Below, piece by piece: positions 1 through 5,473 of a stretch of 5,473 nucleotides of DNA. The stretch is taken from positions 1-5,473 of the forward strand of contig CAIRWO010000062.1 of assembly GCA_903882345.1 (NCBI GenBank), in the 5' to 3' direction. A model generated the notes under the pieces. It was given only the letters and a program-made list of their open reading frames with translations, was not told where the DNA came from and made no database searches. Within the stretch, counting starts at the first letter, position 1. Each line of letters starts with the position of its first letter. Source of the DNA: Candidatus Omnitrophota bacterium. Lineage in GTDB: Bacteria; Omnitrophota; Gorgyraeia; Gygaellales; Profunditerraquicolaceae. Position numbers and translations under genes: made by a program.

Positions 1-1380
1 AGCCTCACCTTTAATGACGTAGCCGGGCTGGAGGAGGCCAAAGTGGAAATCATGGAAATTGTTGATTTCCTGAAAAATCCTTCAAAATACACCAACCTTG
101 GCGGCAAGATCCCAAAAGGCGCCTTGCTGGTTGGCCCGCCGGGTACCGGCAAAACATTGCTTGCACGCGCAGTCGCGGGAGAAGCAGGCGTTCCGTTCTT
201 CTCTATCAGTGGTGCAGACTTTGTGGAAATGTTCGTTGGCGTAGGCGCAAGCCGTGTGCGCGACCTGTTTGAGCAGGGACGCAAAGCTGCCAAGGTGTCC
301 GGTAAAGGAGCGATCATCTTTATCGACGAAATAGATGCGGTCGGGCGCCTGCGTTTTTCCGGCATTGGCGGCGGCCACGACGAGAGGGAGCAAACGTTGA
401 ATCAACTATTAGTTGAGATGGATGGGTTCACTACCGAACAAGGGTTAATTTTGATCGCCGCGACTAACCGGCCGGACGTATTAGATCCGGCGTTATTGAG
501 GCCGGGTAGATTCGACCGGCACATTATCGTTAACCTGCCGGATATTAAAGGCAGGGAAGAGATATTAAGAGTTCATTCGCGCAAGATCAAGCTTTCACCG
601 CAGGTAGACCTGAAATCCATCGCTTCTCAGACGCCGGGATTTTCCGGAGCCGACCTTGCCAATCTTTGCAATGAAGCAGCGCTTCTCGCAGCCCGGCATA
701 ATAAAGAAACGGTGGAGATGATCGATTTTGAGAAATCCGTAGAAAGAGTGCTTATGGGGCCGGAAAAAAGAAGTCATATAATGTCGAAGAAGGAAAAAGA
801 GATTACAGCTTTTCACGAATCCGGCCATGCACTACTATCTCTTTTGCTTCCCGAAGTAAACCCTTTGAAGAAAGTATCGATAATTCCGCGCGGCCTGGCC
901 GGCGGCTATACTTTTACGCCCCCGATAGAGGACAGACACTACTGGACTAAGAGCCAGTTAGTCGCGGAAATCATAATGATGCTTGGAGGCAGGGCATCGG
1001 AAGAGATAAATTTAAAAGAGGTAACTACCGGCGCGCAGAATGACCTTGAGATGGCGACACAAATGGCAAGGCGAATGGTCACCCAATTCGGGATGTCGCC
1101 TAAATTGGGGAATATTACACTTGGCCGCAGGGAAGGCCTGGTATTCCTGGGCCGCGACATAATGGAGGAAAGGAATTACAGCGACCAGACCGCCTATTTA
1201 ATCGATGAAGAAGTAAAAAAGATCGTTGACGATGCATATGCAATTTCCAGGACCATGCTTAATAAAGAGCAGGATAAATTAAAGATATTGTCCAATGCGC
1301 TTCTGGAAAAAGAGGTCCTGGATGGCGAAGCGGTCAAACAGATGCTTGGCATAGAGAAGAACGCGATATCCGAGCTTTGA
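1..1380 (+). CDS. ftsH: ATP-dependent zinc metalloprotease FtsH (5'-truncated by window edge)
   Basis: FtsH is a membrane-anchored hexameric AAA+ protease that unfolds and degrades misfolded membrane proteins and some short-lived cytosolic proteins. The frame is open from base 1. The first visible residues, SLTFNDVAGLEEAK, are the classic lead-in to the FtsH ATPase domain, so the transmembrane N-terminus and true start lie upstream, and the GTG at 43 is internal. 459 residues are visible. Walker A GPPGTGKT is at window residues 45-52, the pore motif FVGVGAS follows, Walker B IIFIDE is at 105-110, then the second region of homology with RPGRFDR. The protease domain has the zinc motif HESGH at 272-276 (usually HEAGH) and the third zinc ligand Asp348 in TTGAQNDL, so both activities look intact. 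About five extra residues precede Walker B compared with the remembered E. coli protein. The C-terminus is short and ends 18 bases before folP. Identity is certain; the N-terminal part cannot be judged. Confidence 0.97.
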   Translation, partial: SLTFNDVAGLEEAKVEIMEIVDFLKNPSKYTNLGGKIPKGALLVGPPGTGKTLLARAVAGEAGVPFFSISGADFVEMFVGVGASRVRDLFEQGRKAAKVSGKGAIIFIDEIDAVGRLRFSGIGGGHDEREQTLNQLLVEMDGFTTEQGLILIAATNRPDVLDPALLRPGRFDRHIIVNLPDIKGREEILRVHSRKIKLSPQVDLKSIASQTPGFSGADLANLCNEAALLAARHNKETVEMIDFEKSVERVLMGPEKRSHIMSKKEKEITAFHESGHALLSLLLPEVNPLKKVSIIPRGLAGGYTFTPPIEDRHYWTKSQLVAEIIMMLGGRASEEINLKEVTTGAQNDLEMATQMARRMVTQFGMSPKLGNITLGRREGLVFLGRDIMEERNYSDQTAYLIDEEVKKIVDDAYAISRTMLNKEQDKLKILSNALLEKEVLDGEAVKQMLGIEKNAISEL

Positions 1381-1398
1381 GTTGTTTTATAAAAATTG

Positions 1399-2616
1399 AT
1401 GCGCATTATTCGGGTAAGTGATCAAGGTATCTTGATACAGTTAATGCGGGAAATAAAAGTAGATCCTTACGGGATCGAAATTATGCTTCCCAAGGCCATA
1501 AACTACGTAATAAAAATCAATTCTTTGCCTTCTATCCAGGCAAATATATTAAAACAGGAAATGCTCTCCCTGGGAGGCGATGTTGCCGTAACGCGCGATG
1601 CGTTGACGGGAAAAGCCAAACAGACCGATTGCCTGATTATCGGCAGCCTTTCGCACTACCGGGCCTTAAGCGAAAAATTGAAAAAGCAGCCGTTCGGCCT
1701 AGACAGACTTTCCTCCGGCTTATCGGCGCTAATCGCGAATTATCAAAAAGACAGCTTTAAGTTAGACCTCGGGCGCTTCCGGTTAACCTGCCTCAGGGGC
1801 AGAACCCTTATTTGCGGGATAGTGAATTTGACTGCTGATTCATTCAGCGGGGACGGGCTCTTCAGGTGTCAGGAGAAAAAATTTAAAAGCTATGATTTAG
1901 GTTTTATTCTTGATTATGTCTGCCGGATGGTGGAGGACGGGGCGGATATGATTGACGTAGGAGGAGAATCTACCCGGCCGGGTGCAAGGCCGGTGCCGCT
2001 GAGAGAAGAACTCTGCCGGACAATACCGGTGATAAAAATGATCGCCAAAAAGATAAAAGTGCCGTTATCAATAGATACCTATAAACCGGAAGTAGCGGAG
2101 TCCGCCATAGATTGCGGGGCAAGTTTGATCAATGATATCAGCGGTTTAAGGGACCATCGAATGATTAAAGTAGCTGCAAGCAAGAAGTGTGGTGTCGTTA
2201 TCATGCACTGTAAAGGCAGCCCCCGGACCATGCAGGCTAAACCGCGGTATGGTTCATTGATTGAAGAAATTATAGCTTATTTGCATAAAACAATTATCCG
2301 GGCAGAAGCCGGCGGGATAGCAAAAAATAAAATTATTGTCGATCCGGGAATTGGATTCGGCAAGACTGTTTCTCATAACCTGCAGATTTTAAAGCGCCTC
2401 AGAGAGTTTAAAGTTTTGGGGCAGCCGATATTGGTCGGGCCGTCGAGAAAATCATTTATCGGAAAAATCCTGGATCTGCCGCCGGCAGAAAGGCTTTACG
2501 GAACGATTTCTGCGTCTGTGCTGGCGGCAAACAATGGTGCTGACTTTTTAAGGGTGCACGACGTTAAGGAAATAAGGCAGGCAATAAGCGTGGCCGATAG
2601 CATAGATAACGCATAA
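1399..2616 (+). CDS. folP: Dihydropteroate synthase with N-terminal extension
   Basis: FolP condenses 6-hydroxymethyl-7,8-dihydropterin pyrophosphate with p-aminobenzoate to give dihydropteroate in folate synthesis; it is the sulfonamide target. With the ATG at 1399 it has 405 residues, against roughly 270-290 for the common form. The catalytic TIM barrel occupies about residues 130-400 with all signature loops: NLTADSFS (143-150; usually N-x-TPDSFS, so Pro is Ala here), GGESTRPGA (188-196), SIDTYK (224-229), NDIS (245-248), HCKGSPRTMQ (270-279), DPGIGFGK (315-322), PSRKSFIG (348-355) and RVHD (385-388). Residues 1 to about 130 are an extra domain containing KQEMLSLGGD (52-61) and QPFGL. It resembles the N-terminal extension I recall from long FolP proteins of several anaerobic phyla; its function is unknown to me. 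A TTG at 1396 is an alternative start, but the adjacent ATG is preferred. No clear ribosome binding site precedes it. The stop codon abuts the cdaA ATG. Confidence 0.96.
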   Translation: MRIIRVSDQGILIQLMREIKVDPYGIEIMLPKAINYVIKINSLPSIQANILKQEMLSLGGDVAVTRDALTGKAKQTDCLIIGSLSHYRALSEKLKKQPFGLDRLSSGLSALIANYQKDSFKLDLGRFRLTCLRGRTLICGIVNLTADSFSGDGLFRCQEKKFKSYDLGFILDYVCRMVEDGADMIDVGGESTRPGARPVPLREELCRTIPVIKMIAKKIKVPLSIDTYKPEVAESAIDCGASLINDISGLRDHRMIKVAASKKCGVVIMHCKGSPRTMQAKPRYGSLIEEIIAYLHKTIIRAEAGGIAKNKIIVDPGIGFGKTVSHNLQILKRLREFKVLGQPILVGPSRKSFIGKILDLPPAERLYGTISASVLAANNGADFLRVHDVKEIRQAISVADSIDNA

Positions 2617-3369
2617 ATGATAAATATAATTTCTACCTGGAAGCCTCTGATTGAAGTTATTATTTTGTGGTTTGTAATCTACCGTATCATCCTGTTCTTT
2701 GAGGGCACCCGCGCAATACACGTGATCCGGGGGATAATGATCCTGCTTGTTGTGTTTTTCCTCTTCCAGATGCTCAATTTCGAAATCCTGGATTGGCTTC
2801 TGGCAAGGTTATTCGCGATATCAGTGATCGCGCTATTGATTATCTTCCATCCTGAAATAAGGCAAGGGTTGGCGCGACTTGGCCAGCGTAATCTGTTCGG
2901 TAATTCTTTAAGGCAGAAAGAATTGGATTATTTACTTAAAGAAATCGGCAACGCCGCGGAGAATCTTTCTAAGGACAAGATCGGCGCTATTATTGCGATA
3001 GAGATGAACGATCCGCTTACAGCTTATATAGAAAGCGGGGTAGTGATCGACGGCCGTGTTTCTTCGGAATTAATCGAGAGTATTTTTTCCCGTACCAGCA
3101 TTCTCCATGACGGCGGGATGGTCATCCAACAGGGAAAGATCACCGCTGCCGGCTGCCTGTTCCCTCTTTCGGAAAAACCAGATTTAAACCGGATATACGG
3201 GACACGGCACCGGGCTGCCCTGGGCTTAAGCGAAGAGACGGATGCGATAATCATCGTAATTTCGGAGGAAAGACAAGATATATCCTTAATTTACCGCGGC
3301 AAGATGCAAAACGGTTTAAGTAGAGAAGACTTGTTCAGTAAGATCAAGGAGCTGTTTAAAGCTAAATAA
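2617..3369 (+). CDS. cdaA: Membrane diadenylate cyclase CdaA (DAC domain, c-di-AMP synthase)
   Basis: CdaA (also called DacA or YbbP) joins two ATP molecules into cyclic di-AMP, a second messenger that controls potassium and osmolyte transport and cell-wall homeostasis in the bacteria where it has been studied. The 250-residue protein has three predicted N-terminal membrane helices at about residues 11-28, 36-54 and 58-78, followed by IIFHPEIRQGLARLG, a typical CdaA linker. The cytoplasmic DAC domain covers about 97-235. It carries the metal and ATP motif as HDGG (164-167; usually HDGA) and the second motif GTRHRAALGLSEETDA, with RHR at 197-199, so it is expected to be active. The ATG directly follows the folP TAA with no intervening base, and no Shine-Dalgarno is visible, so translation is probably coupled to folP. 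In Firmicutes the next genes would be cdaR and glmM; here a miniature cdaR-like gene and then pdxJ follow. Confidence 0.96.
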   Translation: MINIISTWKPLIEVIILWFVIYRIILFFEGTRAIHVIRGIMILLVVFFLFQMLNFEILDWLLARLFAISVIALLIIFHPEIRQGLARLGQRNLFGNSLRQKELDYLLKEIGNAAENLSKDKIGAIIAIEMNDPLTAYIESGVVIDGRVSSELIESIFSRTSILHDGGMVIQQGKITAAGCLFPLSEKPDLNRIYGTRHRAALGLSEETDAIIIVISEERQDISLIYRGKMQNGLSREDLFSKIKELFKAK

Positions 3370-3389
3370 TTACTTTTAAGACACCGGCT

Positions 3390-3527
3390 ATGATTAAAGA
3401 AAAACCCGTTTTTAAAGAACGTATTATAAACTTCTTCATGTTTCATTTTTGGCTTAAGCTGATCGCGTTGGCATTGGCAATTTTAGTTTGGCTCTACGTT
3501 AGGGGCGAAATCGCCAGTTATTACTAA
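3390..3527 (+). CDS. Miniature CdaR-like (YbbR) single-helix membrane protein
   Basis: This 45-codon frame starts at ATG 3390 and stops at TAA 3525-3527. It encodes a short charged N-terminal tail (MIKEKPVFKERIINFF), then one hydrophobic helix at about residues 20-37 (LKLIALALAILVWLYV), and ends RGEIASYY. The N-K-L-LAL-LA-x-x-LWLYV pattern is what the N-terminal anchor of CdaR/YbbR proteins looks like. CdaR binds and modulates CdaA, and its gene usually follows cdaA, exactly where this one lies. Full CdaR proteins continue with several extracytoplasmic YbbR repeats, and none are present: only 18 bases separate the stop from pdxJ. It may be a functional minimal partner of CdaA or the remnant of a deletion. 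The gap from cdaA is 20 bases and no good ribosome binding site is seen. The homology is inferred from pattern and position, not searched. Confidence 0.68.
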   Translation: MIKEKPVFKERIINFFMFHFWLKLIALALAILVWLYVRGEIASYY

Positions 3528-3545
3528 GTCGGTGCAAAGATATTT

Positions 3546-4259
3546 ATGGTGAGATTAGGCGTTAATATTGATCATGTCGCTACTTTGAGAGAGGTAAGGC
3601 ACGGTATCAACCCTGAGCCATGTTTTGCTGCCTTCCTTTGCGAAGCAGCCGGCGCGGATAGCATAGTGGCGCATTTAAGGGAAGACCGCCGCCATATCAA
3701 AGAAAATGATGTGGATCTATTAAGGCAAACTATAAAGACAAGGCTTAACCTGGAGATGTCCCTTGCAGAAGATATTATAGAGATTGCCTGTGAAGTAAAG
3801 CCTGATCAGGCGACCCTGGTTCCTGAAAGAAGGCAGGAACTGACTACCGAAGGAGGACTGAACGTAGTTTTCAATTTTAAAAAGATCGAGCGGGCATTGG
3901 TAAAGCTTAAAAAACAAAATATCGCTGTCAGCCTGTTTATCGATCCGGAAAAATCACAGATCGATGCGGCCGCTATGTTAGGGGTTAAAATGATCGAGCT
4001 GCATACCGGCAGGTATGCGGATTCCCAAAATAGCAGGCAGCAGGGAAGAAACTTGAAGCAACTGGAGGCTGCCACAGCTCATGCGGTAAAGAAAGGCCTG
4101 CATGTATTTGCCGGCCATGGCCTCGATTATAACAATGTCGATAAAGTTGCCCGGATAAAAGGCGTTGAAGAGTTGAATATCGGTTATGCGATAATATGCC
4201 GTGCGGTATTGGCCGGCTTAGAGCGCGCGGTAAAGGAAATGAAACTCTTGATCCAATAA
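3546..4259 (+). CDS. pdxJ: Pyridoxine 5'-phosphate synthase
   Basis: PdxJ closes the pyridine ring of vitamin B6: it condenses 3-amino-2-oxopropyl phosphate with 1-deoxy-D-xylulose 5-phosphate to give pyridoxine 5'-phosphate in the DXP-dependent PLP pathway. It is a cytosolic TIM barrel, octameric in E. coli. The 237-residue length is normal. The start MVRLGVNIDHVATLR matches the family N-terminus exactly. With a constant offset of two from E. coli numbering, the recognised residues are Asn7, Asp9-His10, Arg18, catalytic His43 in HLREDRRH, His50, catalytic Glu70 in NLEMS, and catalytic His191 in AGHGL. Other family blocks present are ATLVPERRQELTTEGGL, VSLFIDP and ELHTGRYA. One oddity is NIGYAI (211-216), where the family usually has NIGHAI. 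It lies 18 bases after the mini cdaR-like gene and 1 base before acpS; pdxJ-acpS adjacency is also seen in Proteobacteria. Confidence 0.97.
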   Translation: MVRLGVNIDHVATLREVRHGINPEPCFAAFLCEAAGADSIVAHLREDRRHIKENDVDLLRQTIKTRLNLEMSLAEDIIEIACEVKPDQATLVPERRQELTTEGGLNVVFNFKKIERALVKLKKQNIAVSLFIDPEKSQIDAAAMLGVKMIELHTGRYADSQNSRQQGRNLKQLEAATAHAVKKGLHVFAGHGLDYNNVDKVARIKGVEELNIGYAIICRAVLAGLERAVKEMKLLIQ

Positions 4260-4260
4260 T

Positions 4261-4617
4261 ATGATTATCGGTACGGGTGTAGATATAACTGAGGTAAACC
4301 GGTTGCGTAAGGCCGTGGAAAAATGGGGAAAAGATTTTTTACAACGGGTTTTTACGCAAAATGAATTAAGGAACGCAAAGGCCCACAGCAGCCTGTATCA
4401 GCATCTTGCCGGAAGGTTCGCGGCTAAAGAGGCGATCTTTAAGGCGTTAAACGTCAGAGAATTGACCTGGAAGGATGTCGAGATACTCAACGACGAAGCG
4501 GGCAGACCGGTGGCGAAGATCATTAACGAAAAAATAAAAAAAGTAGATATTCACCTTTCGATTTCCCATGTAAAAAGCTATGCGGTTGCCAGCGCGATTA
4601 TTACGGAGAAAGGCTGA
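4261..4617 (+). CDS. acpS: Holo-[acyl-carrier-protein] synthase
   Basis: AcpS transfers the 4'-phosphopantetheine arm of coenzyme A to a serine of apo-acyl carrier protein, activating it for fatty acid synthesis. It is a small cytosolic, normally trimeric enzyme that needs magnesium. The 118-residue protein has the standard family length. The N-terminal block GTGVDITEV carries metal ligand Asp8, FTQNEL is at 31-36, LAGRFAAKEAIFKAL (49-63) carries the second metal ligand Glu57, and the C-terminal block HLSISHVKSYAVA (98-110) completes the fold. The ATG at 4261 matches the usual MI-GTGVD start and lies one base after the pdxJ stop, so coupling with pdxJ is likely. An AAGGA-like stretch is too far upstream (over 20 bases) to serve as a normal ribosome binding site. 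The 3' end overlaps nnrD by 38 bases in a different frame. Confidence 0.96.
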   Translation: MIIGTGVDITEVNRLRKAVEKWGKDFLQRVFTQNELRNAKAHSSLYQHLAGRFAAKEAIFKALNVRELTWKDVEILNDEAGRPVAKIINEKIKKVDIHLSISHVKSYAVASAIITEKG

Positions 4618-5443
4618 TTCGCATAAAGGCGATTTCGGGCATATCTTTATCCTTGCCGGTTCACCAAGATATTCCGGTGCGGCGGTATTGTGTTCGGCAG
4701 CAGCAATGCGTTCGGGCGCTGGGATGGTTACCTTAGGTATCCCGAAAAGCCTGAATACAGCGCTGGTAAAAATTAAGTATCCCGAAGTAATGACCCTGCC
4801 CTTACCGGAAACAAAAGCCGGGACGCTGGGTTTGAGCAGTTTTGCAAAGATCCGGGATTTTATTAAAGATACAGATGTTTTAGTTATCGGCCCGGGGCTT
4901 ACACGCGAAGCAGGGGTGCAGGGGTTAGTCCGCAGAGCCGTAGCGTTTGCCAACAGGCCGGTAATCATAGATGCGGACGGTCTGAATGCGTTTATCGGGC
5001 ATTTGACTGTATTAAAGTCTGCTGCCAAGGTAAACAAGAGGCTTATTCTTACTCCTCATCCGGGTGAAATGGCCAGGCTTTTAGGTTGCAGCATAAAAAA
5101 GGTGCAGGCAGACAGAAAAAATATTGCCAGGCAGTTCTCCTTAGACTATAAAGTAACTCTTGTTTTGAAAGGCCATAATACTATTGTTGCCGATTATGGC
5201 GGCAGCTATTTTGTAAATAAGACCGGCAACGCCGGGATGAGCACTGCCGGTAGCGGAGACGTGCTGAGCGGGATGATCGCCGCATTCTTGGGTCAGGGGC
5301 TGGATAGCTTTCTAGCGGCGAAGTATGCGGTTTATCTCCATGGCTTAGCAGGAGATCTGGCGGCCGAAGAAAAAACGCAAATTAGCTTGATTGCAACGGA
5401 TATTATTGATAAAATTCCTCAAGCGATCAGGCAATGTTCGTAA
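4580..5443 (+). CDS. nnrD: ADP-dependent (S)-NAD(P)H-hydrate dehydratase
   Basis: NnrD repairs hydrated NADH or NADPH (NAD(P)HX) by dehydrating the S epimer at the expense of ADP, restoring the normal cofactor. The 287-residue protein is a ribokinase-like YjeF C-terminal domain on its own. The epimerase partner domain (NnrE, YjeF N-terminal) is not fused and is not in this window. Recognisable blocks are SHKGDFGHIFILAGS (14-28), SGAAVLCSAAAMRSGAG (32-48), GPGL (104-107), DADGLNAF (131-138), LTPHPGEMARLLG (157-169), LKGHNTIVAD (196-205), and NAGMSTAGSGDVLSGM (217-232), whose GSGD holds the expected catalytic Asp227. The ATG at 4580 is preferred because the residues after it (MRLPARLLRRKADSHKG) match the family's usual N-terminus, although this places the start inside acpS. 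No clear ribosome binding site precedes it. The stop lies 5 bases before the tRNA gene. Confidence 0.96.
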   Translation: MRLPARLLRRKADSHKGDFGHIFILAGSPRYSGAAVLCSAAAMRSGAGMVTLGIPKSLNTALVKIKYPEVMTLPLPETKAGTLGLSSFAKIRDFIKDTDVLVIGPGLTREAGVQGLVRRAVAFANRPVIIDADGLNAFIGHLTVLKSAAKVNKRLILTPHPGEMARLLGCSIKKVQADRKNIARQFSLDYKVTLVLKGHNTIVADYGGSYFVNKTGNAGMSTAGSGDVLSGMIAAFLGQGLDSFLAAKYAVYLHGLAGDLAAEEKTQISLIATDIIDKIPQAIRQCS

Positions 5444-5448
5444 AATGT

Positions 5449-5473
5449 GCCGGCGTAGCTCAGTTGGTAGAGC
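5449..5473 (+). tRNA. tRNA gene, 5' part only (probably tRNA-Thr)
   Basis: The last 25 bases form the 5' end of a tRNA. They comprise a 7-base acceptor strand GCCGGCG (5449-5455), TA with the conserved T8, a D-stem GCTC pairing with GAGC (5458-5461 with 5470-5473), and the D-loop AGTTGGTA with the conserved GG. The gene is cut by the window end just after the D-stem, so the anticodon is not visible. The acceptor strand plus D-arm resemble bacterial tRNA-Thr genes as I remember them, so threonine is a likely but unproven identity. It begins 5 bases after the nnrD stop with no terminator between, so it is probably cut out of the operon transcript by RNase P. Confidence 0.86.

Noticed and set aside
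43..1380. ftsH starting at GTG 43 as a complete gene
   Set aside because: The frame is open to base 1 and the residues before 43 (SLTFNDVAGLEEAK) are conserved FtsH sequence, so the GTG is an internal valine codon and the gene is truncated by the window.
1387..1394. TTATAAAA as a -10 box for a folP promoter
   Set aside because: It ends about 5 bases from the folP start and has no TTGACA-like element 17 bases upstream, so it is more likely just the AT-rich leader of an operon-internal gene.
3370..3545. A terminator, riboswitch or non-coding RNA between cdaA and pdxJ
   Set aside because: I see no GC-rich inverted repeat followed by a T-run, and most of the interval is taken up by the 45-codon cdaR-like frame.
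4462..4490. TTGACC-like -35 element inside acpS as a promoter for nnrD
   Set aside because: The matching -10 region is poor and the spacing not convincing; a chance match within coding sequence is more likely.
4447..5037. 196-codon open frame on the minus strand across acpS and nnrD
   Set aside because: It lies wholly antisense to two genes with clear family motifs, shows no recognisable domain, and is best explained as a shadow of their codon use. The same applies to the shorter antisense frames within ftsH, cdaA and pdxJ.
1..5473. A defence system, mobile element or novel multi-gene machine
   Set aside because: Every gene except the mini cdaR-like frame belongs to a well-known core family, and no repeats, integrase or transposase remnants or foreign-looking segment can be seen.

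Overview
The window is a stretch of ordinary chromosomal housekeeping DNA from a bacterium. All genes lie on the + strand and are packed into what reads as one operon. The order is 'ftsH (5' end cut off by the window edge) - folP - cdaA - a 45-codon cdaR-like mini-gene - pdxJ - acpS - nnrD - start of a tRNA gene, probably tRNA-Thr. Gaps between genes run from 0 to 20 bases, and acpS and nnrD overlap by 38 bases. I see no terminator hairpin, convincing internal promoter, mobile element, CRISPR array or repeat. No gap exceeds 300 bases.

The likely source is an uncultivated bacterial lineage. Three things resemble what I remember of Omnitrophota (former OP3) or neighbouring PVC-type genomes: FtsH has a few extra residues before Walker B, FolP carries a roughly 130-residue N-terminal extension, and cdaA sits directly behind folP. 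This placement is from memory of family sequences, not a search, and is tentative.

The left third holds the AAA+ ATPase and zinc-protease parts of FtsH, the membrane protein-quality-control protease. The middle holds FolP (folate synthesis), then CdaA, the membrane diadenylate cyclase that makes c-di-AMP. Where the CdaA partner CdaR normally sits there is only a single-helix remnant or miniature of it. The right half holds PdxJ (vitamin B6 synthesis), AcpS (activates acyl carrier protein) and NnrD (repairs damaged NAD(P)H). The tRNA begins 5 bases after nnrD. Functionally the cluster mixes cofactor synthesis or repair (folate, PLP, phosphopantetheine transfer, NAD(P)HX repair) with membrane protein turnover and second-messenger signalling.

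I found no clearly new biological system. The most unusual items are the miniature CdaR-like gene, the lack of recognisable Shine-Dalgarno sites at starts fixed by homology, and a His-to-Tyr change at a normally conserved PdxJ substrate-binding position.
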